52,144 nt of DNA from Bacteroidota bacterium (lineage in GTDB: Bacteria; Bacteroidota; Bacteroidia; Bacteroidales; Prolixibacteraceae): contig JAUXUF010000050.1 of NCBI GenBank assembly GCA_030684645.1, forward strand, positions 1 to 52,144, in the 5' to 3' direction. This document shows, piece after piece, positions 45,389-52,144 of this stretch (positions are counted from its first letter, which is position 1; the number at the start of each line of letters is the position of its first letter). Under the pieces are notes generated by a model. It was not told the DNA's origin. It saw nothing but the letters and a program-made list of their open reading frames with translations, and made no database searches. Position numbers and translations under genes: made by a program.

Positions 45389-46441
45389 ATGAAAATACTG
45401 AAGCATCTTGCTCTGTTCCTGATTGCCGCTATTCTGGTATTTGCCTCATTTCTTATTTATTCAACACTCACCTGGTACAATCCTCCACAGAAACTGGTTC
45501 TTTCTGAATACGACGAACCCGATACGGTTCGCTGCGATTCAACATACAGCGTTTTATCGTGGAATATCGGCTATGCTGGTTTGGGCGATGACATGGATTT
45601 TTTCTACGATGGCGGCAAAAAAGTGCGCGACACCTATGAACGGACGCTGATCAACCTCGATTCAATTCACCGGTTTCTGAAGCGGAATTCGTCGCAGTCC
45701 TTTATCCTGATTCAGGAAATTGACTTGCATTCCAACCGAAGTTATTACCTCAATGAGATGGATACTTTTGTCAACCTAAGCGATTTCTATCCGATAGTTG
45801 CCTTGAATTATGCGGCAAAATTTGTTCCTGTACCGCCGAACTCTCCGTTGGGACAGGTCAATTCAGGAATTATGAGTTTGAGCCGGTATATTCCGGAAAG
45901 TTCCGTCCGGCATGGTTATCCGGGACTGTTTGGATGGCCGTCCAGGCTGTTTAACCTGAGAAGATGCATGCTTGTGAACCGTTATCCGGCCAACAACGGA
46001 AAGGAGTTTGTGCTGATCAACACCCATAATTCAGCCTATGACAATGGAACCCTCAAGGTGCAGGAAATGCAGTATCTGAAGGATTTTGTTCTGGCTGAAT
46101 ACGCCAAGGGGAACTTTGTGGTGGCCGGTGGCGACTGGAACCAATCGCCGCCCAATTTGCCGTTAAACAAGTTTGGAGAGAATTATCAGGTTGATTTTTT
46201 TAAACTCACCAACATCGGTGCCGGTTTTATGCCGGGCAACTGGAAATGGGTATTCGATCCGGAAACTCCGACCAACCGATACCTGAACGAATCCTATACG
46301 CCAGGCCAGACGTGCAGATGCCTGATCGATATTTTCCTCGTCTCGCCCAATGTGCAGGTTTTGCACAACCGTACGTTGGATTTAAACTTCCGTAACTCCG
46401 ATCACAATCCGATTGAAATGCAGTTTAGATTGGTCAGGTAA
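45389..46441 (+). CDS. Endonuclease/exonuclease/phosphatase family protein, exported or membrane anchored
   Basis: The start at 45389 (MKILKHLALFLIAAIL) gives a 350-residue protein with one N-terminal hydrophobic segment. The DNase-I-like fold is shown by SWNIGYAGLG, ILIQEIDLH, LINTHNSAYDNGT, VVAGGDWNQSPP, CLIDIFLVSPN and FRNSDHNPIEM. These supply the metal-binding Glu, the active-site His, and the GGDWNQ and SDHNP residues of the family. Members cleave phosphodiesters in DNA, inositol phosphates or sphingolipids; the substrate here is unknown and export argues against intracellular DNA repair. It is divergent from the metallopeptidase. Confidence 0.85.
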   Translation: MKILKHLALFLIAAILVFASFLIYSTLTWYNPPQKLVLSEYDEPDTVRCDSTYSVLSWNIGYAGLGDDMDFFYDGGKKVRDTYERTLINLDSIHRFLKRNSSQSFILIQEIDLHSNRSYYLNEMDTFVNLSDFYPIVALNYAAKFVPVPPNSPLGQVNSGIMSLSRYIPESSVRHGYPGLFGWPSRLFNLRRCMLVNRYPANNGKEFVLINTHNSAYDNGTLKVQEMQYLKDFVLAEYAKGNFVVAGGDWNQSPPNLPLNKFGENYQVDFFKLTNIGAGFMPGNWKWVFDPETPTNRYLNESYTPGQTCRCLIDIFLVSPNVQVLHNRTLDLNFRNSDHNPIEMQFRLVR

Positions 46442-46468
46442 AAATGCACGGACAATCAGTGGAAATAC

Positions 46469-46783
46469 TTGACAGCATGGTTTTGGATGAATGATGCGGA
46501 TGTACAGACGCACCACCGTGCGTCTCTATGGGAGGAACCAACGGATTCACCGAACAAATATGGTGTTGCCTTTGGTTCGCCCAAATCTGTTTCATCATTT
46601 GTAGGAGGATTTAAATCTGCAGCAACCAAACGAATCAATGATTCTAAAAATACACCCGGAATTTCCGTATGGCAATCGCGGTTTCACGATCATATCATCC
46701 GGGATGAGGCCGAATCTCAGAAAATATTCAGGTATATCAAATCAAATCCCAAAAATTGGAATAATGACAAATATGACAAATGA
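46469..46783 (+). pseudogene. REP-associated tyrosine transposase (RAYT) C-terminal remnant
   Basis: The frame encodes the C-terminal part of Y1/TnpA_REP transposases: SVSSFVGGFKSAATKRIN, VWQSRFHDHIIRDE and RYIKSNPKNW, including the candidate catalytic Tyr. The N-terminal HUH (His-hydrophobic-His) motif is absent and there is no credible ATG, so the 5' part is lost. A REP palindrome (46506-46525) lies inside the reading frame as DADVQTHHRASL. Two further REPs lie 54-127 bp downstream of the remnant. Confidence 0.78.
46503..46526. repeat. REP palindrome, copy 1 (inside RAYT remnant)
   Basis: AGACGCAC-CACC-GTGCGTCT forms an 8-bp stem (46506-46525). The 14 nt upstream (ATGATGCGGATGTA) are also shared with copy 2, 22 of 23 bases matching over 46491-46513 and 46826-46848. 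Confidence 0.8.
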
Positions 46784-46836
46784 TGTCTAAAATCAATTCG
46801 GGGCCAGTTACGATTCCTGGTAGAGATGATGCGGAT

Positions 46837-46862
46837 GTAGAGACGCACGGTGGTGCGTCTCT
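46837..46862 (+). repeat. REP palindrome, copy 2
   Basis: GTAG at 46837-46840 leads into a 10-bp stem (46839-46848 with 46853-46862) around the loop GGTG. A 5' GTAG next to the hairpin is the known recognition signature of TnpA_REP in enterobacteria. Confidence 0.85.
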
Positions 46863-46883
46863 GTAATATTTAGCATATAATTT

Positions 46884-46910
46884 TAGAGACGCACCACCGT
46901 GCGTCTCTAC
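46884..46910 (-). repeat. REP palindrome, copy 3 (inverted)
   Basis: This is the reverse complement of copy 2 over 26 of 27 bases, with loop CACC on the plus strand and GTAG read at 46910-46907 on the minus strand. Copies 2 and 3 form a head-to-head pair 22 bp apart, which is the BIME arrangement. Confidence 0.85.
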
Positions 46911-46987
46911 CACGAATCCGTATAAAAAAAAGGAATCCATCCTTTATGAATAGAATCCTTTTAAAAAGTACATTGAAAATCAGTAAG

Positions 46988-48277
46988 TTATTGTTTCACA
47001 AACTTCAGAACATCTTTTCTGTTTCCTGAATTGATTTCCATAAAATAAACACCGTTATTGAAATGGCTGATGTCGTATCCCAGCGATTCTGAATTTCCGG
47101 TTAAGGTCTTTTGGTCGATCAAAGCTCCGGTTAAAGAATAAACCTTCAGGGAGCGGATGGCAGAATAAGTTCGAGGAACGATCAGTTCGATGAACTGGCT
47201 GGCAGGGTTTGGATACAGATGAATTAAGTCATTGCCATCAACAAAATTTATGTTTGATGTCGTACTGAAGATATTCGTAAAATTCGTGTTGTGAGCAAAA
47301 TTCACGATGGAATCACTTACTACATTGTTTAGAGGAAGTCTCCAGGCATGGTCTGCCGGAGGTACATCGTAAACCCCGTTCTTATTATGATCGGCATAAA
47401 AATCAATGTTATACGATATTCCGGGTATGATTTTATACGAATTAATATCAAATATGGCAGCAGCCACAGGAGAAACGACTATCGTATCCTTATAAATTCC
47501 GTTATCTTTCTGTACAAGGTAGAGGGTTATTTTTTCACCTACATGAGGAGTCATTCCGGTAAAATGTACCGTCAGTTTATTTTTCCAGGCAATGTCGGTA
47601 AAGGTTGTGTTGTGTGCGAAATTGAGCGTAGAATTACCGGTTATATTATTTAGCGGCATTCTCCAGGCATGATCGACCGGAGGAGCATTGTAAGCCCCGT
47701 TTTTGTTGAGGTCGGCATAAAAATCAACAAAGTAGGATTTTCCATTTTCTATTCCGGGAACATCAATTGAAAAGGCCACGGCAGCGGTCTTTTTAACCCG
47801 GCCGATTTCCTTTTTCGTGATCTGATCAATAACCGCAAGCCAAAATGTTTGTCCGACATGAGGACTCATTCCTGTAAAATTTACTGTCAGCGTGTATGGC
47901 CCGGGATCCGATTTTGGATTAACCACGATTTTTCCAACCATACCCATGCCTGCATGTGGGTCGCACTGATAATCATAGGTTCCCGCAGTATTAAAAACAA
48001 AACTGAAGGTCCAACCTGATCCGACATTGTTTCCGAAGGATACCGGATTGGATGGAAAATCAGACTTTGAACCGTTCACGTTGTGGCTACCGCCATTGTT
48101 TTTCCAGACTACCTCATCTCCGGCAGTGATGGTCAGCTCTTTTGGACTAAACGCAAAGTCTGCTACAGAAACATTGTGCGAAGTCTGTCCGTTCAGATTC
48201 GAAGAGATATAAGCTAAAACAAAAGTTAAAGCAAAATATCTGATTGCTTTTAAGGTAAAAATTGTTTCCATCGGCAT
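46988..48277 (-). CDS. T9SS-exported cupredoxin protein with tandem repeats
   Basis: This 429-residue protein has four parts. A signal peptide ends near residue 30. The plastocyanin-like domain (about 34-120) has candidate copper ligands H65 (GGSHNV), C105 and H108 (YQCDPHAG) and M113. Two tandem repeats follow (about 128-229 and 235-336), each starting LTVxFTGMxPHVG and containing DFYADxNKNG, xDHAWRxPLNN and NFAHNTxFT. A C-terminal T9SS type A sorting domain runs about 352-429 (LYPNPASQFIELIV, SLTGALID, GVYFMEI). The DxNKNG loops look like calcium sites. It should be secreted or surface-attached through T9SS. The role, electron transfer or copper binding, is inferred. No operon partner is seen. 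Confidence 0.88.
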   Translation of the reverse strand: MPMETIFTLKAIRYFALTFVLAYISSNLNGQTSHNVSVADFAFSPKELTITAGDEVVWKNNGGSHNVNGSKSDFPSNPVSFGNNVGSGWTFSFVFNTAGTYDYQCDPHAGMGMVGKIVVNPKSDPGPYTLTVNFTGMSPHVGQTFWLAVIDQITKKEIGRVKKTAAVAFSIDVPGIENGKSYFVDFYADLNKNGAYNAPPVDHAWRMPLNNITGNSTLNFAHNTTFTDIAWKNKLTVHFTGMTPHVGEKITLYLVQKDNGIYKDTIVVSPVAAAIFDINSYKIIPGISYNIDFYADHNKNGVYDVPPADHAWRLPLNNVVSDSIVNFAHNTNFTNIFSTTSNINFVDGNDLIHLYPNPASQFIELIVPRTYSAIRSLKVYSLTGALIDQKTLTGNSESLGYDISHFNNGVYFMEINSGNRKDVLKFVKQ

Positions 48278-48536
48278 CAGGATTTAAAGTTTAACATGTT
48301 TAATATCAAACTTCTTAACACCTGATCAATTTGTTTGTTCACAAATAAAGACAAAAAAGTATTTTATTATTTAAAAAATTGTTAAGGCCTATTTTAGAAG
48401 TTAATTTTCGGAATATTCAGAGCTTTTATTTACCCGTTAGTTTGAATCCTGAAAAATGGTAATCGTAGTAAATGGCGAAAAAAAAAGCCAATCTTCCGGC
48501 CAGCTTTTCTGCTTAAAACAAAATCAACTGATGATT

Positions 48537-49637
48537 TTATTTCTTCAGTTTGATCACTTCGCTGCCTGCCAGCAGAAATGCTCCGGTTCCGTAAACTTCC
48601 CAGCTTTCGGCAGAGAAATTCTTCTTCGGATCGGCTCCGATTGGCTGGCACCAGCCCACATGGCCGTCAGGTTGAATCAGGGTATTCATTCCTTTCCATG
48701 CTTTCTGAACAACCGGAAGATATTTGTCCTGGCTCAGCAATCCATTGTTGATGCCCCAGGCAAGGGCAAAAGTATAGAAACCGGAGCCGCTGGCTTCACC
48801 GCCCGGATAGGAGGCCGGATCAAGCAGGCTTGCTCTCCAGAGTCCGTCTTCCTGTTGAAGGCTGGCCACTTTTTCGGCCATTTCACGGTAAATATTTTCA
48901 TAAAATGCACGTTCCTTGTAATCTTTCGGGAGTTCCTTAAGGATCAATGCCAATCCGCCCATGACCCAGCCATTTCCTCTCGACCAGAATATTTTTTTTC
49001 CATTGGCTTCATGCAGGTCGGATGCATCGTCCTTAATGACATAGCCCAAATCCCGGGCAAACAAGTGTTCTTCCTTATCATAGAGCAATTCATAACATTC
49101 ATGAAATAACCGATCGCTTTTCTCCATGAATCTTTTGTCGCCGGTAGTCATTGATAATTTAACCAGCGCCGGAGGTGCCATGAACAAGGCATCGCACCAC
49201 CACCAGGTAATTTGCTGAATTCCTTTCGCCGGGAATAGAGTGACGAGGAATTTCTCCATGTTGTCGATGAAAGGCTGAATCATCGATTGGTCTTTTTTGA
49301 TCCGGAACAGGTCAACGTAAGTCTGACAAATGGCAATATCATCGGCATGTTGCAGCCGGGGTCCGGGTTTCCATTGATTGGCTTCACCCATTTTGATCAT
49401 TGCATCCAGCAGATTTTTATTGCCGGTAGTTTTGTACGCGGCTGAAACACCTGCGTAAAAGGCGCCATTGGTCCAATCGTACAATTCATGTTTCGGATTG
49501 GCCAGCTGCCACAAGGCAGCTTTGGTCATTGCCTTTTTAATTTGTTTGGGCTGGAAACATTTTTCCTGCTTGTTTTTCGAAAATGAAGTCAGGCTGAATA
49601 ATGAAATTACCAGGAATATGGAGAGTACATTTTTCAT
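48537..49637 (-). CDS. GH105 unsaturated rhamnogalacturonyl hydrolase-like protein
   Basis: Starting at 49637 (MKNVLSIFLVISLFSLTSFS, a signal peptide) it has 366 residues. The (alpha/alpha)6 barrel signatures of GH88/GH105 are present: LYDWTNGAFYAGV, RLQHADDIAICQTYVDL with the expected catalytic Asp, WWWCDALFMAPPALVKLS, and FWSRGNGWVMGGLALIL. These enzymes hydrolyse the unsaturated uronic acid left by polysaccharide lyases, for example from rhamnogalacturonan I or ulvan. This fits the rhamnosidase set at the other end of the window. It is monocistronic and transcribed away from the histidine operon. Confidence 0.9.
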   Translation of the reverse strand: MKNVLSIFLVISLFSLTSFSKNKQEKCFQPKQIKKAMTKAALWQLANPKHELYDWTNGAFYAGVSAAYKTTGNKNLLDAMIKMGEANQWKPGPRLQHADDIAICQTYVDLFRIKKDQSMIQPFIDNMEKFLVTLFPAKGIQQITWWWCDALFMAPPALVKLSMTTGDKRFMEKSDRLFHECYELLYDKEEHLFARDLGYVIKDDASDLHEANGKKIFWSRGNGWVMGGLALILKELPKDYKERAFYENIYREMAEKVASLQQEDGLWRASLLDPASYPGGEASGSGFYTFALAWGINNGLLSQDKYLPVVQKAWKGMNTLIQPDGHVGWCQPIGADPKKNFSAESWEVYGTGAFLLAGSEVIKLKK

Positions 49638-49849
49638 GGGAAATGGATTTAGGATTAGTTTTGCAATCGATTGTACAAACATACAAAATCATTTGATTGA
49701 ACAAACCGGTTAAAATTTGAATCAAGATTATCCTGAATGTATTTCTTCGGAAATGCCTTTCCTGAATCCGCACTGTTCATTTCCTGTCGTGTTTCCTAAC
49801 TTTTTAACATTATTAAAACGTAAAATCCACCGAACCGAAATGGATTAAC

Positions 49850-49880
49850 TTGTTTTGGTTTCAATTTATAACTATACTTG
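49850..49880 (+). promoter_or_regulatory. Bacteroidota-type promoter of the his operon
   Basis: TTG (49850-49852) is separated by 20 bp from TATACTTG (49873-49880), matching the TTG-N19-21-TAnnTTTG promoter of Bacteroidota primary sigma. The start of transcription would fall about 49886-49888, a few bases before the leader peptide. Confidence 0.7.
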
Positions 49881-49900
49881 CACCACAATAAACAATAGAA

Positions 49901-49963
49901 ATGAATTACGCATTCAAACATAACGGCCACCATCATATCATTCTATCAGAAGGTAGGCAGTAA
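49901..49963 (+). CDS. hisL: Histidine operon leader peptide
   Basis: A 20-residue ORF, MNYAFKHNGHHHIILSEGRQ, lies 137 bp upstream of hisG. Four of its twenty codons are His, three of them consecutive (codons 10-12). Its last codons (GGT AGG CAG) are themselves the antiterminator arm, so a ribosome at the stop codon blocks it. With the downstream terminator this is a classical translation-coupled attenuator. The ORF is shorter than usual gene-finder limits. Confidence 0.88.
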   Translation: MNYAFKHNGHHHIILSEGRQ

Positions 49964-50009
49964 TTGTTTTGTGTTAGTCATACGATATTAACCCAAAAGA
50001 AGGCTTACC
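49952..50009 (+). promoter_or_regulatory. his attenuator antiterminator
   Basis: GGTAGGC at 49952-49958 can pair with GCTTACC at 50003-50009 (six Watson-Crick pairs and one G-U). The latter is the left arm of the terminator, so the two folds exclude each other. Ribosome stalling at the His codons (49928-49936) leaves the first arm free and favours readthrough. Confidence 0.8.
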
Positions 50010-50028
50010 ACGATGGTAGGCCTTTTTT
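50000..50028 (+). terminator. his attenuator terminator
   Basis: AAGGCTTACCA (50000-50010) pairs with 50014-50024 around the loop CGA (one G-U pair), with a T-run at 50023-50028. It precedes hisG by 14 bp. The right arm repeats the GGTAGGC of the leader ORF. Confidence 0.88.
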
Positions 50029-50042
50029 GCTTTAAAACAATC

Positions 50043-50909
50043 ATGAAAATGGAAGGATTATTAAAAATTGCCATTCAAACCAAAGGACGTTTAAACGAAG
50101 ATTCGTTGAAACTGATTGATGAAGCCGGAATTAAGCTTCCGCTTAGCACGAGAAAGCTGATTTCGACTGCTGCGAATTTCCCGATGGAAGCACTATTCCT
50201 GCGCGATGATGATATTCCGCAGGCTGTCGCGATGGGTGTGGCCGATGTCGGAATTGTCGGTGAAAATGAAATGCTCGAAAAAAATGAAAATGTGGTTGTT
50301 GCCAAACGGCTCGGATTCAGCAAATGCAGGCTTTCACTGGCTATTCCGAAAGATGATGTCTATTCGGGAATTGAATATTTCAACGGAAAAAAAATAGCCA
50401 CTTCCTATCCTGAAATTTTGAGGGAATATTTCAAAAAGAACAATATTACCGCTGAGATTCATGTGATTACCGGATCAGTTGAGATTGCTCCGGGAATCGG
50501 CCTGGCCGATGCCATTTTTGATATTGTCAGTTCAGGAAGTACTTTGGTTAGCAACAGGCTGAAGGAAATTGAGGTGGTTATTCAATCTGAAGCCGTTTTG
50601 GTTGCGAATCCCAATCTTTCTGATGCGAAAAAAGCCATTCTGGATGAATTGATTTTCAGGATGGAATCGGTACAACGCGCCGAGAAGAAAAAATACATTT
50701 TACTGAATGCACCCAACGATAAATTGGCTGAAATTGAGTCGTATTTACCGGGAATGAAAAGTCCGACTGTTATGCCGCTCGCTGAAGCTGGCTGGAGTTC
50801 GGTTCACTCAGTGATCGATGAAAAAGACTTCTGGGAGATCATCGGCAAATTGAAAGCTGCCGGAGCCCAGGGAATTCTCGTTATTCCGATCGAAAAAATG
50901 ATTTTATAA
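50043..50909 (+). CDS. hisG: ATP phosphoribosyltransferase, long form
   Basis: This 288-residue protein starts at ATG 50043 (MKMEGLLKIAIQTKGRLNED) or 6 bp later. An upstream in-frame ATG at 50013 lies inside the terminator hairpin and cannot be the true start. It catalyses the first step of histidine biosynthesis: ATP plus PRPP gives phosphoribosyl-ATP. Motifs are GVADVGIVGENEM, ATSYPEILREYF and PRPP-site GSVEIAPGIGLADAIFD. The C-terminal ~75 residues (KSPTVMPLAEAGWSSVHSVI) are the ACT-like regulatory domain of the long HisG form, which needs no HisZ. It is followed 8 bp later by hisD and controlled by the attenuator. Confidence 0.95.
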   Translation: MKMEGLLKIAIQTKGRLNEDSLKLIDEAGIKLPLSTRKLISTAANFPMEALFLRDDDIPQAVAMGVADVGIVGENEMLEKNENVVVAKRLGFSKCRLSLAIPKDDVYSGIEYFNGKKIATSYPEILREYFKKNNITAEIHVITGSVEIAPGIGLADAIFDIVSSGSTLVSNRLKEIEVVIQSEAVLVANPNLSDAKKAILDELIFRMESVQRAEKKKYILLNAPNDKLAEIESYLPGMKSPTVMPLAEAGWSSVHSVIDEKDFWEIIGKLKAAGAQGILVIPIEKMIL

Positions 50910-50917
50910 CTGATTGT

Positions 50918-52144
50918 ATGAACACCTATTTCAATCCTCCCCGGAACTCCTGGACTGAACTGCTTCAGCGTCCTTTGTTCAGCATCAAAGAACTTGAAAA
51001 TCAGGTTCAGGGCATTTTATACGATATCCAGACCAACGGATTAGCTGCTATCCGGAAATACACCGAAAAGTTTGACGGTGTTTTTATTCATGAACTTGCA
51101 GTTACTGAAATGGAAATTACTGAAGCAGTTGCTTTTGTTGATGATTCACTGAAAAATGCGATTCAGGTTGCAGCCCGAAATATCCGGCAGTTTCACGAAT
51201 CACAGATTCCGGAGGTAAAAAAGATCGAAACAAGTCCGGGGGTGGTTTGCTGGCAAAAACCGGTTGGAATTGAAAAAGTGGGTTTATACGTTCCCGGCGG
51301 TTCCGCACCGTTATTTTCAACGGTGCTCATGTTGGCCATTCCGGCTAAAATTGCCGGATGCAAAGAAATTATTTTGTGTACTCCACCCAATAGGGAAGGC
51401 AAAATCCATCCGGCGATTTTGTTTGCGGCACAATTGGTTGGAGTGACACAAATATTCAAATTGGGAGGAGTTCAGGCGATTGGTGCCATGGCCTATGGTG
51501 TGGATTGTGTTCCAAAGGTCGATAAAATATTTGGTCCCGGGAATCAATATGTGATGGCTGCCAAGCAACTGGTCAGCAGGGGCGACGTGGCTATCGACAT
51601 GCCCGCCGGACCTTCCGAAGTCGCCGTAATGGCCGATCATACTGCCAATCCGGCGTTTGTGGCTTCCGACTTGCTTTCTCAGGCGGAACACGGACCTGAC
51701 AGCCAGGTGGTGTTGGTAACCAATTCTTCGGAATTGGTTACCAAAGTTCAGGCTGAAATTGAAATACAGCTTGCTCAACTTCCACGAAAAGTTATTGCTG
51801 AAAAAGCGTTGGCAAACAGTCATGCCATAGTCCTGGATAAGTTGGAAGAAATGATTGATCTGATCAACGGTTATGCTCCGGAACATTTGATCATTGCCAT
51901 GGAAAACTACTTTCAGGTTGCCGAAAAAATTATTAATGCAGGGTCGGTTTTCCTCGGAAATTACACGCCCGAAAGTGCCGGTGATTATGCTTCAGGAACC
52001 AACCACACCTTGCCTACCAACGGTTGGGCCCGATCGTACAGCGGCGTAAATCTCGATAGTTTCATCCGGAAAATTACCTTTCAGGAAATAAATCCGGAAG
52101 GAATGAAGATCCTTGGCCCGGTAATAGAAATCATGGCAGCAGCC
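50918..52144 (+). CDS. hisD: Histidinol dehydrogenase (3' end outside window)
   Basis: The first 409 residues of an expected ~430 are present; the window ends inside the gene. HisD oxidises L-histidinol to L-histidine in two NAD-dependent steps using zinc. Motifs are LYVPGGSAPLFSTVLM, FKLGGVQAIGAMAYG, KIFGPGNQYVMAAK, DMPAGPSEVAVMAD, DLLSQAEHGPDSQ, YAPEHLIIAM and GTNHTLPTNGWARSYS. The catalytic E-H pair lies in APEHL, and zinc ligands Q and H in SQAEHG are present. It starts at ATG 50918, 8 bp after the hisG stop, so it is co-transcribed. Confidence 0.96.
   Translation, partial: MNTYFNPPRNSWTELLQRPLFSIKELENQVQGILYDIQTNGLAAIRKYTEKFDGVFIHELAVTEMEITEAVAFVDDSLKNAIQVAARNIRQFHESQIPEVKKIETSPGVVCWQKPVGIEKVGLYVPGGSAPLFSTVLMLAIPAKIAGCKEIILCTPPNREGKIHPAILFAAQLVGVTQIFKLGGVQAIGAMAYGVDCVPKVDKIFGPGNQYVMAAKQLVSRGDVAIDMPAGPSEVAVMADHTANPAFVASDLLSQAEHGPDSQVVLVTNSSELVTKVQAEIEIQLAQLPRKVIAEKALANSHAIVLDKLEEMIDLINGYAPEHLIIAMENYFQVAEKIINAGSVFLGNYTPESAGDYASGTNHTLPTNGWARSYSGVNLDSFIRKITFQEINPEGMKILGPVIEIMAAA

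Noticed and set aside
50013-50042. ATG at 50013 as hisG start
   Set aside because: It lies inside the right side of the attenuator terminator hairpin, and the residues it adds are not HisG-like; the ATG at 50043 fits.

Overview
The window is a contiguous piece of a Bacteroidota chromosome, most likely an anaerobic or facultative Bacteroidales/Marinilabiliales-type organism. This rests on a type IX secretion (T9SS) C-terminal sorting domain, genes without Shine-Dalgarno sequences, a TTG-N20-TATACTTG promoter of the Bacteroidota sigma type, an ECF sigma operon typical of the phylum, and many secreted glycoside hydrolases. Gene families are assigned from protein motifs read by eye; no database search was possible.

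Region 1 (1-17,355) is a carbohydrate-degradation block. On the minus strand, in transcription order, it has a GH141-like beta-helix protein, a GH106 rhamnosidase, a DUF6259-like TIM-barrel protein and a GH31 enzyme cut by the window edge. A second GH106-like gene is divergent on the plus strand. A YVTN-propeller/phosphoesterase fusion and a secreted C69 dipeptidase follow. No SusC/SusD pair or regulator is visible. The long gaps between these genes carry small perfect hairpins, mostly 5-7 bp stems with three-base loops, and one composite palindromic element at 1777-1894.

Region 2 (19,300-40,000) is an acyl-CoA metabolism block. A minus-strand operon encodes ETF beta, ETF alpha, a membrane Fe-S/cytochrome-b-like protein, a CCG-domain protein and a fused isobutyryl-CoA mutase (IcmF). 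A plus-strand operon encodes an acyl-CoA synthetase, a fused hydroxyacyl-CoA dehydrogenase/enoyl-CoA hydratase, a thiolase and a long acyl-CoA dehydrogenase. Converging on it, a second minus-strand set holds a crotonase, an unusual 442-residue hydroxyacyl-CoA dehydrogenase, an SCP-x-type thiolase and a short acyl-CoA dehydrogenase. Together they look like fatty-acid and branched short-chain acyl-CoA oxidation, with electrons passed through ETF to an ETF:menaquinone oxidoreductase split into two proteins. An ORF6N-domain gene between regions 1 and 2 is flanked by 21-bp direct repeats.

Region 3 (40,160-49,640) is mixed and partly decayed. It holds an ECF sigma operon whose sigma gene is broken by an in-frame amber codon, an HNH nuclease remnant, an AAA/DUF4143 ATPase, a lipoprotein zinc metallopeptidase and an endonuclease/exonuclease/phosphatase-family protein. 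A REP-associated transposase remnant follows with three REP palindromes, then a T9SS-exported cupredoxin-repeat protein and a GH105 hydrolase.

Region 4 (49,850-52,144) is the start of the histidine operon: promoter, a 20-residue His-rich leader peptide, an antiterminator/terminator switch, hisG, and hisD truncated by the window edge. No tRNA, rRNA, CRISPR array or intact insertion sequence was seen.
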